From assembly GCA_022818135.1 (NCBI GenBank), contig JAFMSR010000019.1, forward strand, positions 36,332,375 through 36,396,374: DNA of 64,000 bases, in the 5' to 3' direction. Source of the DNA: Saxidomus purpurata. Its lineage: Eukaryota; Mollusca; Bivalvia; Venerida; Veneridae. Below the pieces are notes generated by a model. That model searched no databases. It was not told the origin of the DNA and was given only the letters and a program-made list of their open reading frames with translations. The position numbers and the translations under genes are program-made. Below are positions 12,786 to 24,800 of this stretch, piece by piece (position 1 is the stretch's first letter; the number at the start of each line of letters is the position of its first letter).

Positions 12786-13569
12786 AGAATCCATTTTAAG
12801 TGACTTCATATCAATGCCTGTAGCATAAGGATTAAAGTATAATTAAGGAAGTGGCTGCTCTTCTGGTTACCGGACGGCTAGACTTTTAGTTGTTAAATAT
12901 AACATTTAAAACTCTTGCAACAATAATTACGGTTTAATTACTTGCTATGTATATAGTATGTCACTTTTCTCGAAATAATATAGAGTCTTTTTTCTGTTAC
13001 AGTTAGATTCATTTCATTTGTCAAAACTCTGAAAACTATGATTACAAGTATTATGTATGCTGATTGTCCGATTTGATTACAACGGGATGTAGGAAGTATA
13101 AAATAACGCATTATTACGTAATTTTATAGCACGCAACTTAGTTGCATATTGGCTCCTCGCCTTATTTGTATCAGTAATTATGATTGGTTGGAAGCCTCTC
13201 ATTCAATATGACGATCGTTCCGCCTACCGAGATACTTGATCGGCATATTAGCTTTAGTGTTGGCGCGGTACTTATAAGCTGAACTTCGGTTGAAATTTGA
13301 TTTTTTGGTTTTTATAAATCTTATGTTTTATATAAAAATTGACAGCAAACTCAATTCAATTGAAGTCATAATTAACAAAATACTTTTTAATAAAGAATAC
13401 GTTACGATGCATGACCAAAGAGGTGATAATCTACTTACAGGTATTTACACCAACTGGCAATTTACCACCTCTTTTCATTCATATTTACTGTTGTCTCTTT
13501 CAAATGGCTCCTCACTGGTAAATAAATTTTGTACACAAACATAATTGTGGTCAGAGTCAGCAAATCAGA

Positions 13570-13745
13570 TCTCTGAACCGCTCAACACCGATTGAAATGA
13601 TTTACTCATCGGTTCTTTGCGATCATCCGTCCGGTAAACGGTCCGCCAACGGTTGTTAACCGGTATAACCGAACCTGAGCGCAAACGAACCGCAAACGAA
13701 ACGGTACCGGACCGCAAGAAACGGTAAAAACTACCGTTTGCAGTC
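13570..13745. repeat. Cluster of CCGGT/ACCG motifs
   Basis: Degenerate direct and inverted AACGGT, CCGGTA and CGAACC words fill about 170 bp that are richer in CpG than their surroundings. Related words occur at 12500-12610. This is probably a remnant of a repeat element. Confidence 0.4.
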
Positions 13746-14084
13746 CTGTATATATAAATTTTGTACATGAGACCAGTGTTCATGGTCGTATTCTCAACAT
13801 CGTCAGGGTAACAAATATGCGTACAATAGACTTGTTGTACATACTTCCGATATAGCTAGGAGGCATTGTAATTGAATGTTGTTAGCTGTATAAAGGATAA
13901 GCCAACCCTTGGATAAGTCTAAAGCTTATAATGCAAGTATCTTATTATGCTTGATCATTTCTAATACCGATATCAATAAAGTTAATAAGTACATGTATCT
14001 AAATACGACTGACATAAAATTTTGTAAAATTGTTGAACTTTATTACGTTATGAACAGCCCTACATTAGATATATACTACCGCCT

Positions 14085-14175
14085 CCTAGGTCGAGTAGTT
14101 GAAGTCGCAGACTTGTAATCACAAAACCTATCACTGATTGAAGGTCAAAAGTTCGAGCCCCGCTATCGACCACGA
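14085..14175 (+). mobile_element. tRNA-derived SINE head
   Basis: GGTCGAGTAGTTGAAGTCGCAG resembles a tRNA A-box region (shown here as position 14089 onward), and GTTCGAGCC at 14151-14159 is a B box. The sequence between cannot fold as a good tRNA. It is similar to heads at 34511, 46975 and 55748. Confidence 0.55.
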
Positions 14176-14509
14176 CTTATGTAAGTATATATTAAAATCG
14201 GATATAACAATACGGTAAGTTAACAGACCGACAGCATTATTTAAGCTGACTAGCGGAAGCCCACTAATTGTGTTCGAAATTGTTTTACTCAAAGTTAAAC
14301 GTTCTATCAAATTGAACCATTAATATAACTATTCAATCTCCTCTATTAAAAATGCTAAAAGCGAGGGCATATTATGAAATATCTATAACCTAGACCATAT
14401 GAATGACTTTACGTGAGGTATGCATATTTTTTACTAAATGATGCTCTACAAAATATAAAATACACGATCATTTATGGAACGCCATAGCTGCCATCTGATG
14501 ACTTTTTTC

Positions 14510-15045
14510 ATTTCGTTCTGTAGATTTTCCATCATGCTCGGTAGTAAAATCATTTTTTCTGTGCATTTGTCATTATGTTCTGTAGTTATAACATTTCGTT
14601 CTGTACATATGTCATTATGCTCTGCAGTAAAATCATTTGTCATTATGTTCAGTAGTTATAACATTTCGTTCTGTGCATTTGTCATTATGTTTTGTAGTTA
14701 TAACATTTTTTTCTGTACATATGTTATTATGCTCTGTAGATATAACATTTCGTTCTGTACATATGTCATTATGCTCTGTAATTATAACATTTCGTTCTGT
14801 GCATTTGTTATTATGTTATGTAGTTATAACATTTCGTTCTATGCATATGTCATTATGCTCTGTAGTTATAACATTTCATTCTGTACGAATGCCATTATGC
14901 TCTGTAGTAAAATCATATCGTTCTGTGCATTTGTCATTATGCTCTGTAGTTAAGTCATTTAGTTCTGTACATTTATCATTATGTTCTGTAGTTTAGTCAT
15001 TTCGTTCTGTGCATTTGCCATTATGCTCTGTAGTTAAAACATTGA
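14510..15045 (+). repeat. 42-bp tandem repeat, left arm
   Basis: The unit is GTCATTATGCTCTGTAG followed by TTATAACATTTCGTTCTG and a variable GCATTT or ACATAT. The two variants tend to alternate, giving an 84-bp higher-order unit. It is the inverse of 18836-19420. Confidence 0.9.
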
Positions 15046-15339
15046 AGGTGAAATAATGAAATTTAATTATTTTCATGGATATTTCTGTATTCATTTTATT
15101 TGAAAATCCTTAATCAGTATTACAATTACTGACAAACTGCCATAGCGAAGACATGTGCTTTTGTTTAAAAAACAACAGTCTAGTTTGTGTTTTGGGCATC
15201 TTTCTTAATCAATTTTCAAAATGGCCATTTTAAATGGTATATTAAATTCAATAAGGAAGTTATTTCTGTATTTAAAATCCTGCTATTTTTGTCCCATTGT
15301 TGAAATCTATTGTAAACTTTTTTCCCATATAGTATAGTC

Positions 15340-15415
15340 CAGGGGCGTAGCTGTGGCGATTTGAATGAATAAGCCCGTTTGCTAGGGGGTACGTGGGCAT
15401 GCACCCCCGGAACTT
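15340..15415 (+). mobile_element. Possible hAT-type element end
   Basis: CAGGGGCGTAGC at 15340-15351 is a terminal sequence common in animal hAT elements. It is followed by a GGGGGT...CACCCCC pair at 15385-15408. A partial inverse, GCTACGCC, is at 18649-18656. No transposase is seen. Confidence 0.35.
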
Positions 15416-16576
15416 TTTTTATTCTAGATTGCAATGCCTTGATACGACTTTGATACATTTTGCCAAAATCAGCGTCAAAATGGAAAATGCAAATCTAAAG
15501 GATAAATATACTTGTCTAAAAGTAGAAGGAGCTTGGATTGCAGGTGCGGCGGCCGCCGCTTCAATAATTCGAGATTCGGCAAAAAATAAATTTGCCTTTT
15601 AATGAAAAATGTTAAATTATAATGTTACGGTGAAAGTCTTTTGTGGTCCTTAATACATCAAGATGTTCACCAATTATGGTCATATTACCGGCGCCCGATG
15701 TAGTCTCTGACATTGGTAACAAAAAATTTACACAGGTGATAATCAATGACCCGTAACGACTCCGGACTATTAAGCAATTGCAGGTGTTGGACACTGACCT
15801 TGTCTTGATTGATTTGAAGTACATTTTATGACGGTTCGTCCGTGAGAGCATTTATATTAGCTTGTTTTCTTGGATGAGACCTTGACATATCTCCTACCAT
15901 GCCGTGTCATTGTCTTTTTTGGTCACGATTAAAAACCGGTACGCAAGGTAGAGTGTCCGGGAGGGGTGTACTCCCTCCTGACCGTTGATGGTTTTTTTAC
16001 AGACCAAGAAAACACCATTTTGAAAAATTGCTGAATACCTGTATTAGCTGATTAACAACTTCTATTAAAGCCAGAAACACACATAATTCTTGTGGCATTG
16101 GAAGCTAATAATGCCCTGTGCTATGCATTTATCACGTATCCTTTTATAAGTCTCAGTCCCACGAAAGCTCCTGGAAGCTAGCATTTTACACACATTCCAA
16201 AGCCTTTCCTGACATGTTATTGTCAAATAAAGAAGCAAAGTCTGTTGTGCATGATGATTCTGTCAATATAGAGAAAATATATTCTTGATTCGGCCCTAAA
16301 ACAGACAAAAAAGTGCCCTGTAACCTCTGTACAAATCGAACCATATATGATGTTCTTAAACTCTAAATATAAAACAATAAAAAGCTTTAATTTCTTAGCT
16401 ATAACAACTTCAGTGTTCCCGGTTTATATGCTTGACAGATCTACGAAAAACGCAAAATATAAGTAGCGGCATTTAGAGTTTTGGAAGCCAGAACTATAAT
16501 TTATTCGACAAAATTTAATCGGTTTGGTTCTTACCAAGACTATTTACGTACTCGAATTGGGACTTTGATTTCGGGC

Positions 16577-17513
16577 TTAAGGGGGGTCACTGCTGAAATT
16601 CAAAATAACAAGAAATTTTATTGACCCTGTTTTTTATGGAGACTAACATATTGCTAGTTAATTTCTGGAAAAATAATGATGGGTCAATGACTTAACTTTT
16701 TCGCAATATTAATCTTTAGTGATACACTATCAGAAAAGTTGCTTAATGCAGAATTAGCTAGAATTTTGGTATTATAAACGTATATGTATGTGGTGTATGT
16801 TTCAGAATGGATATTTCTTTCTAATCTTTTCTTATGTAGTATAATTATACTTTAGGATGAAAAATTAGAGATAGTGGTATTTCTATCATTATCTGAATAA
16901 ATATTACGCTCCTTATTATTACCCCACCCACTTTACTAAAATTCATTTTTTCAATTTTTGATTAATGAATATTTCATGATAAAGGAGTAACAAGCTTTTT
17001 CAGATATTTTGTCTGCAGTTTAATTAAAACCTTTGATTTAGAATGCAAAAATAAAAAATGGGGGTCAATGTGCATATAAGAAAGAAATTCAATAAAAACT
17101 GACAAAAAATGTGTTTTTTAGATTTCGGCAAGCTTTGAGATATGACGGCATATGTCTGTAACAAAGAACTGTAAAAGAAAATAAGTATTAATAAATTTTT
17201 ATATCCTAACAATTCTTCTTATAATACAGTTTGAATTATGTAAATATCTTAAATGGTTTTTGAGAAATGACTATTTTTGTACCCCTACCCCCATTTTTGG
17301 CATATGACAAAATTTGTCAATTTAGTAACCAAATGTGAGGTCAAAATATTTTTTCTCCAAAATGTTCAATTTTTTACGCTAAAATATTCCTATTGTGCCT
17401 AAGTTCACTACTGCGTAATTGTTTTTTCCAGTTAACTCGTCATTTTTGAAATATAACAAATGTAAATTTCCGGAAGTGCACAAATCCAAAACCTCACCAG
17501 TGACCCCCCTTAA
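16577..17513. mobile_element. piggyBac-like MITE (TTAA flanked)
   Basis: TTAAGGGGGGTCACTG at 16577-16592 is the exact inverse of 17498-17513. TTAA at both ends fits the piggyBac target duplication. The 937-bp element has only short random frames, so it is non-autonomous. It lies inside the foldback-like element. Confidence 0.75.
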
Positions 17514-18111
17514 TTAAATTATTATTAAGTATTGAGCTAAGGTAAAACGTTTTGGGTCCAAATCCTTCTGCTTCACGGGCTGCACGTTTTGGAACAGGTT
17601 ACCTCATAAGATCACAAAAATCACTAAACTCTGTTTTTAAACTGTTGCTGTTAAAATCATTTGTTATATAATTTTGTGATTTTTTTTATTATTGATGGAA
17701 TTCAGTAATGTATAATTTTGGTATAGTTCATATAGTTACAAATGTAATTGATTTTTAGATCTTCCACTTTCGTTTTTCTTAAATGAATTTTACGTTCCGG
17801 TTTCTACGGAGTAAGAGTGTCAGTCAACACTGTGGTATTTTTATGTGATATTATTACTGTTCCACAGAAATGAAATGTGATAATTGCATTAAATTAAATT
17901 ATTGTTTTGTGATAAGATTCAAGTGAAAATATGTGATAATTTTAAATCAATTTGTGATATTTAAATTATAATATAATTATGCATTCTTAATTATGTGATA
18001 CATGTTTTCTGTGATACTGATTACTGTACAATTGTTCATTGCCTCTCTCTGTCAACACAAAGGGACCACAGTGGAAATAAGAATATTATTTATTATTCAT
18101 TAGAGTCATGT

Positions 18112-18165
18112 ATGCATACACACACAAGCGCGCGTGCACGCGCACGCGCACACACAACACACATT
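18112..18165 (+). repeat. CA/CG microsatellite
   Basis: An ACACAC and GCGCGTGCACGCGC alternating purine-pyrimidine tract, which could adopt Z-DNA. Confidence 0.8.
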
Positions 18166-18835
18166 GGCATTCATATACAGAGTCACATAAAACTTTTGTA
18201 CGCAGCAAGAATGTGGCGAATTGCAGCGGAAATCCTGCTTGTATTGTCGTCACACTCCCGCTTTCGGACGAAAACAACTTTTGATAAAATGTGGGCAGAA
18301 GCTATCTGACGTATCTGTCATATTCGAACATTCGGGTAATGTGTAAATGTGTTGGTAGACATCTTAATTAAATATTCCCGCGTCGCATCTTCAAATTTGT
18401 AAGAAATGCCGGGTTAAACAGACGCTCAATGGAACAGTAAGTACAAGAGCCTATCGGTTGTTTAAAATATTACCGAATTGATACGTTAAGTAGGCACTTT
18501 TCTTAAATGAGTAAAGCACAATTATACTTTGGACTGTTACCGAATGTAAAAATGACCTTCACCCCCTCAACTTTCAGTAAGATGTGGACGTTTCATTTTT
18601 TTCATTTTTGGAAAGGAAGTGTGGGCCCGGGCCTATCGTGCCAAGGGAGCTACGCCGGTACAACAATTACTGCAATGTCATGAAAATTGGGCATTCAAAG
18701 CCTAAGTTATTCAGGAGTTCACTAACTCCAGCCATATTCTATAAGCACGAAATGAATACGTCGTCCGGTATCACCTGTTGTCAAAAGTCACAGCAAATAT
18801 ATCCACATAACGTAATGAATTTAGTGCGTGCACTG

Positions 18836-19420
18836 CCAAACATAATGACAAATGCTCAGCACGAAATGTAATAACTACAGGGCAAAATGACATGTAATTT
18901 TACTATAGAGCATAATGACATATGCACAGATCAAAATGTTATAACTACAGATCATAATGACATATGAACAGAACATAATGACAAATGCACAGAACAAAAT
19001 GACGTAACTACAGAGCATAATGGCGTATGCACAGCACGAAATGTTAAAACTACAGAGCATAATGACATATGCACAGAACGAAATAACTTAACTACAGAAC
19101 ATAATGACAAATGCACAGAACGAAATGACGTAACGACAGAGCATAATGACATATGTACATAACGAAATGTTATAACTACAAAACATAATGACAACTGCAC
19201 AGAACGAAATGACGTTACTACAGAGCATAATGACATATGTACAGAACGAATTGTTATAACTACAGAACATAATGACAAATGCACAGAACGAAATGACGGT
19301 ACTACAGAGCATAATGACATATGTACAGAACGAAATGTTATTACTACAGAGCATAATGTAAAATGCACAGAACGAAATGACTTAACTACAGAACATAATG
19401 ACAAATGCACAGAACGAAAT
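18836..19420 (-). repeat. 42-bp tandem repeat, right arm
   Basis: This is the reverse complement of the left-arm repeat, with ACAGAACGAAATG and AGCATAATGACATATG words. The outer end at 19421-19457 matches the left tip. Confidence 0.9.
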
Positions 19421-19463
19421 GAAAAAAGTCATCAGAAGGCAGCTATGGCGTTCCATAATCATT

Positions 19464-19812
19464 CCATAAACATTTTATTACAAGCTTCTTTTCCAATGTA
19501 TTAGTTTAAACGGTGTATCATGCATTTGAATTAACACTACGAAATGTTTTGCTATTTCAAACATATTAAATTACTTACATTGTTAACGCTTAAAATGGAT
19601 CACGGATAATTTCATCAACTGAAGAACGATGTTGTAAATACTTCCTGGATACTTCAGGGCATTTGGCAATTTTGTGAGAGTTTTGCAAATAAGCTGCAAA
19701 TCTATTACATGTAATATTGAAACTAACCTTTTCTTTTAAAATATGTATACTGGCTGCAGACTTGAACACATTCTGAAGTCAGAATCTAATGCATTTTCCT
19801 TTTTCTGCTATA
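19464..19812. other. Non-coding DNA
   Basis: Nothing was recognised between the foldback-like element and the mariner. Confidence 0.5.
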
Positions 19813-20766
19813 CGAGGGTGCATCAAAAAGTAATGTTACTTACGGCTTTTCATAGTAAAAAAGCGCGTTCTGGTTCAATAATTCTATTCAACCGAGTAGG
19901 CCAATTTAATAGCTACATAAGCACGAAACACTCAGACAAATCGGTGAACGATTGACAAAGTAATCCACTTTTATTGGTGTGCTACTCATATACACTGTGC
20001 AAGTTGCTGTCTTACAAAAATAAAGTAGAAATACGTGCCTACATAAAAGGCCGCGTTGCTCTAAGTATACCGCCGAAACAAGTTTATAACGAACTGAATG
20101 ATATATATGCGCCTTCCCCAGTATCGTATATGACAGTTTGCAGATTGGTTAAAAAATTTAAAGCTGGAATATTCAGCATTTAAGATGTGGGTCGAAAAGG
20201 ACGACCAAAGACATCTGTTACAGATAAAAACATGTTTGCTGTGAAGGCATTTGTAGACAAAGATGGGAGATATACGGTTGAAGAGATAGCCAATAAGGTA
20301 TGGATATCAGAAGGCAGCGTCCATGCTATTCTGACCAAACATTTGGGACTAACAAAGGTATGCGCTCGTTGGGTCCCCCGTTTGCTTACCACAGACCAGA
20401 AAAAGCAGCTCATAAAAGTCGGGGGGTAGTAGAGTTTCTGAACAAAGAAAAAGTTAGTGTCTTGAAGCATCCTCCATATTCACCCGATTTAAGTCCGTGT
20501 GACTTTTTCTGCTCCTTCGGCTCAAGAAAGTTATTTCCAGGCGGAGATATGACAGTAGAAATGCACTTGGAAGTGCAGTGCATCAGTGCCTGAGACAGAT
20601 ACCAAGGGCAGACTACTTTGGCGCTTTTAGGAAATGGATAGCGAGATTACAAAAGTGCATTCTCTTAAGGGGGGATATTTTGAGGGGTTGGAATAATTTC
20701 ATCTGAGGTACTATTCACCGTCTTAAATTTATTAATCTAGTAACATTACCTTTTGAAGCACTCTCG
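19813..20766 (+). mobile_element. Deleted mariner-like element
   Basis: The terminal inverted repeats are CGAGGGTGCATCAAAAAG at 19813 and the inverse of ATTACCTTTTGAAGCACTC ending at 20766. A TA precedes the left end. Total length is 954 bp, somewhat short for mariner (about 1.3 kb). Confidence 0.8.
19974..20593 (+). pseudogene. Mariner transposase relic
   Basis: Frame pieces read IPPKQVYNELNDIY, then GRKGRPKTSVTD, ISEGSVHAILTKHLGLTKVC and ARWVPRLLTTDQKKQ (the helix-turn-helix and linker of mariner transposases). They then jump in another frame to HPPYSPDLSPCDFF, which carries the third catalytic aspartate. The segment with the first two aspartates is missing by internal deletion, and frames change around 20180 and 20420. 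It cannot be active. Confidence 0.85.
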
Positions 20767-22290
20767 CAGAAGCTTTTAGTTTAACCAATAGTTCGACACT
20801 ATCAAGTTACAAATTACACTCTTGTTTATATAACAGCAATTTTTTATTGACTGATCTTGGAAAAGAAAACCCGAATTGCTGTGTTCCTTATGACAATTAA
20901 TTTTACTTGAATCTAAACGATATCTATGCAGTAGTGTACACGATCGACGTAAGTGATGTTTGATGCTTGTAAGCTTCATCCGTAGGCTGAGTGGTGCCCC
21001 TTAGAATGGTAATCATAGAAAATTAAATGATGAGTTGTCTTAACGGTAGCATACGTTATAATTAGAGAAAACACATATCACTGAAAGCTTTTGTTTAATT
21101 TTTATAGCGTCGCTTTTCCTGGAACATCGGTGTTTTCATTGAATTAACTAAGCGTTTGACTACAAATGTCTTAGGGCCTAATGTCTCACAACCAAAATAT
21201 AACTCACATTTAGCATTGAAACTGTGATTATTAGAAATGTGAAATTTAGAGAACCAATGAGTTGTCACTATTTTGTGGTTCAAATTTCGCAGTTTTATAT
21301 GTCAAGTTAGAACACTTAAATTTTAAACATATATTTACATTGAAGTTCATATTGTTTACACTTCACCTCGTTATTAAATTTGAACACGATTTTCGCACTG
21401 TGTCTGTACGTGACACAAACTGTGTCGATTGGTAAACATAAGGTACTTTTAATCCTTATTATGTTAGCTGTATGAGTGGTTATTTATGCGGACTCAAAAT
21501 TATGTTTATCAAAATGAGTAAGGTTTTATGTTTCTCAGGACTTAATTTCGGCGTCTTTAAATTTAGCTATAAAAAGATTTAAATATTCTGCAGTCTCGGA
21601 AGAGAGAGAATCTCAAAATGTCTCGAAAGTGAAAAAGCAAAATACAAATTAACAATCAATATAAAAAATATAAATACAATGTACTTAAAATTTATTTTCA
21701 TAATCCGTACAGTAAGTTAATTGAATGACCTCAATAATTTTAATATCGTCACAGTGTTATTTGCTTAGTAATGACTCGTGATAAAAACTTCTAATCAATA
21801 AACCACACATCTTTTAAGTGGAATCTTATTACGTTCTGGGAATAATTATTTTCGGTATCCGTGTTAAGAGTCAAGTCCTTCTGATTGAAACATCAGTCCA
21901 GCACCCGGTCTGAATGAGATGGACATTTGACCCAAGTGTCAAGAAAATCCCTCTAGTGTAAGCAGCGGACACAAAAATCAAATAGCTTAATGTGTGACCT
22001 TGAGCCGGTGGATTTGAACATACATGTACTAGGTTCTACACAATGTCATAAGTCGTTGAACATTTATTAATTTAATGAAAACGCTTCAATGGTTAAAGAT
22101 ATCTGATTCACTATTGCCCATTGTACTGCCGACTAGTGCAGTACATTAACAGTAATATACATGGCACTGAAATTTACAAAAGGCCGTAATACAATTTGAC
22201 AATTCTTTGTAAATGCCCATGCTACCGGTATGAAAGAGGTTCAAATGACACTACGAAACAAACGTCTTCTATGAAGAAGTACCGATCTTT
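20767..22290. other. Mostly non-coding DNA
   Basis: Apart from the possible last exon at 21095-21267, I see nothing in this stretch. Confidence 0.45.
21095..21267 (-). CDS. Possible last exon of the kinase-like gene
   Basis: A - strand open segment encodes TTHWFSKFHISNNHSF, then KCELYFGCETLGPKTFVVK, and ends MFQEKRRYKN before TAA at 21095-21097. A weak acceptor (AAAATAG) at 21268 would start it in phase 1, as the exon at 24593 requires. The four exons would then sum to 666 nt (221 aa). The acceptor lacks a pyrimidine tract and I recognise no family, so this link is tentative. Confidence 0.25.
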
Positions 22291-22299
22291 TTCATAAGT

Positions 22300-22332
22300 T
22301 GAGCCCCCCCCCCCCCCCACCCCCAAAAAAAA
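22300..22332. repeat. Poly-C/poly-A tract
   Basis: About 15 C residues, then ACCCCC and nine A residues. The - strand could form a G-quadruplex. Confidence 0.8.
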
Positions 22333-22884
22333 ACAACAACACTTATTCCCCTTTAAAATTTTGTCAAATGATTCAAATATACGTGATTTGAAAGTCGGAA
22401 GAAAAAAGTACATGCGTTACAGGTTATAATTATCATAGTAAACACAAGCAGTGATGCGCAAGAAATGCCCTAAAATCACGAGCTTTTTTGTAACCCAGAC
22501 TGGAATGTCATTGACGACGCGTAGTACATATTGAAAATAATTGTTTATCGAGATCGGAGTTTAAATAATCGACAAGCAAATTAAACGGGGCACCTGTCAA
22601 AATGAATGAAAATATAACGGATACATTTGGCGTATAGTTGAAATGTACAGTTATTTCATGGATGTCGCAAACGTTTTGTGAATGAAATGCTGGACTGGAG
22701 TGTCGCTATAATAGGTCATTAGGTATGTACAAACAAATTACAGTGTTTACTATAGTGTCGGCGCGTTTTATACAGTACATAATAAAACTTCGTATCATGA
22801 CTTACAAAAGAGCAGAATTTCTAGAAGGGAACTGGAATTACACGAGCAGATAAATGGTAGGTAAGGGAGACATTGGCATGAGTT

Positions 22885-24394
22885 TTATCGATGCTTATAT
22901 TTTTTCATTATAATAGCAGAGAACTTACTTAAATTTTTAAGCACAGTAGGTGAAGATGATTGCATTAGAGTGTCAAACGTTAAATCATGTCGAGGATTGT
23001 CAATAGTTGCAGGATTTAATAGCAGATCTCTATCTCTACTGACATGTTCACAGTATAATAGATAATGCTCCTCAGTACCCACTAAATTTCTATTACATAA
23101 GCTACAGAGTCGTTCATGGAAAGGTGTTCTATCGTATCTACCGGTTTCAACGGGAAGCGAATGATTTGCAGTTCTAAAGCGAAAGAGATTGAGAGAATAT
23201 TTGTCTTCTAATTTACACCAATACTTTTCGAGTTGTACATATTCTTTAAAGCTTGAGTAAATTAATCCTTTGTTCGATCCCTGGAGCTGCTCATGCCAGT
23301 GCTGTTTATATTGATCAATTAAAGTTGTTTTAATTTGTTTATGTAAATTTTTACTGCTAATTTGAAACTAATTTTCCCACAAATCCGGACGGCCTACTGA
23401 TAAAATATCTTCAATTTTATTTATCCATTTGAAATTACTATCTGGTAGATTAATCATATATTTATAAATTTTTAGTGCCATTGTTTGGTATTTCCCTAAT
23501 AATAACCCGATTCCAGTATGAGATCATTCGACTTTTCACTACTATTGAAATAGGGTATCTGCCTAATTGACCATATAAGATTGTTTTTGGGGACGAACGC
23601 TTAGCTTTGGTTATTTTTCTAAGAAATTCGTTATGAACTTTTTCCAAAATATCTACATTTTCCAATCCAAATATTTCACAGCCATAAGTAAGAATTGGGA
23701 GAACAGTATGATCAAATAGTTTGAGTGTTAAATCTCTAGGTAAATTTGCATTGTTTGCTTTTGAAAGAAGTAATTGCATTGCTCTTGTTGCTTGTTAGGC
23801 TACATGCTTTCTCGCCTGTAGAAATGAACCATTACTAGAGAGTGTGACTCCTAAATAGTGATATTGGTTTTTAATTTCAATTGGTTGATTACCGAGCCTA
23901 AAGTTAAAATTCCTTGTCTGACGGGCCCCAAATACAACGATCTTTGTTTTACTATAATTAAGTTTTAGGTACCAAGTATAACAATAGTTATGAAAAATAT
24001 CTAAGCTAGACTGAAATTCAGTTTCTGAGACAGAAGGTAAACTAGTATCGTCCGCGTAAAGCAAGATTAGTAGTTTAAGCCATAACGATAAGTCTAAGGG
24101 ATCTTTTAGCTCTACGCCTTCGGCACCATTTGTATGCATATAAGATTGTAAGTCATTTAGAAATAATGAAAAAAGTGCCGGTGAAAGATTTTCACCTTGT
24201 CTGGCCCCAATTTCGGATATGAACATGTCCAAAAATTCTCCATTGTGCTGGACAGAAGATTTAATGTTTATCGGTTTTATGTCATTACATATTTCAAATC
24301 TTTCACGACAAACACATTGCTTAATTGTTTGCACTTTAAGTTCGAAAAGCTTGAATAAAAATAATGTGTTATTACACTTGTAAGATATTGTCAC
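22885..24394 (-). mobile_element. LINE fragment with reverse transcriptase, frameshifted
   Basis: On the - strand, 24394-23795 encodes RT with GARQGENLSPALFSLFLNDL, the catalytic LLYADDTSLP and NYHYLGVTL-type YHYLGVTLSSNG. A shifted frame (23779-23462) continues LFDHTVLPILTYGCEIFGLE and LRKITKAKR. A third part near 23170-22885 has LPVETGRYDR, the cysteine motif ERLCSLCNRN and GTEEHYLLYCEH. Two frame breaks and the missing endonuclease mark a 5'-truncated dead copy. Confidence 0.88.
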
Positions 24395-24592
24395 ATTGTT
24401 TTCCGTTAAAAAATTGAAAATTTTAAACTTTGGAAGCGGCCAAATATACGAGTTTTGGCAACACTAGTATGTGCGTAATAAATGAGTTTTGAGCACCCAG
24501 TTGAAAGTTGTGTTTTAGGCCGACTCGATATTTTTATCCTCTGATAATTTTGTTTTTGTTACAAGGAAGGTATGAAACAAGTGAATAAATAC

Positions 24593-24800
24593 CTTCATTT
24601 AAATTGTCCAATATTGACTTTATATCGTCTGAAGGCCGGTCTGTGTGACGTATGGATAACATTGCTATTGGATAGGGTTCTCTACAATCTGAACAGGATT
24701 TTACACTTTCAAATATGATACTTGGACCAACAAAGTAAGGAAAGATCCTTGCGAAAGTCTTTGTCTTTTCAGTATTCTCTGGATCAAGTAGATATACATT
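24593..24800 (-). CDS. Putative pseudokinase-like exon (VYLLDPEN segment)
   Basis: This 208-nt - strand segment follows the acceptor TTTATTTTCGTAG and ends at GAAG|GTATTT. Only one frame is open through it. It begins NVYLLDPENTEKTK, where a kinase would have VKLLDFG, continues FPYFVGPSIIF (position of the APE motif), then IAMLSIRHTD and DDIKSILDNLNE. Phase 0 at the start matches the end of the exon at 62812, and the joined reading (IKDKK then NVYLLD) fits kinase strands 7-8. The 38-kb gap is the main doubt: the exon may instead belong to a separate paralogue. A LINE fragment lies just downstream. Confidence 0.45.

Larger units (their letters stand above)
14467..19463. mobile_element. Foldback-like DNA transposon with tandem-repeat inverted ends
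   Basis: Arms at about 14473-15045 and 18836-19457 are inverted copies. Each has a unique outer part (TATGGAACGCCATAGCTGCC at the left tip) followed by about 12-14 units of a 42-bp repeat. A 6-bp ATCATT flanks both tips (14467-14472 and 19458-19463) and is the likely target duplication. Long inverted ends built from subrepeats are the hallmark of Foldback elements. The 3.8-kb middle encodes no recognisable transposase. The 150-codon frames in the arms are artefacts of a unit divisible by three. Confidence 0.75.

Noticed and set aside
14474..14996. Long open frames (119-159 codons) of FRSVHMSLCSVV-type repeats
   Set aside because: They are translations of the 42-bp tandem repeat, whose length is divisible by three. 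The same happens in the inverted arm at 18875-19410.
14510..19420. Repeat-spacer pattern resembling a CRISPR array
   Set aside because: Units are directly tandem without unique spacers, the DNA is eukaryotic, and the arrays are the arms of a transposon.
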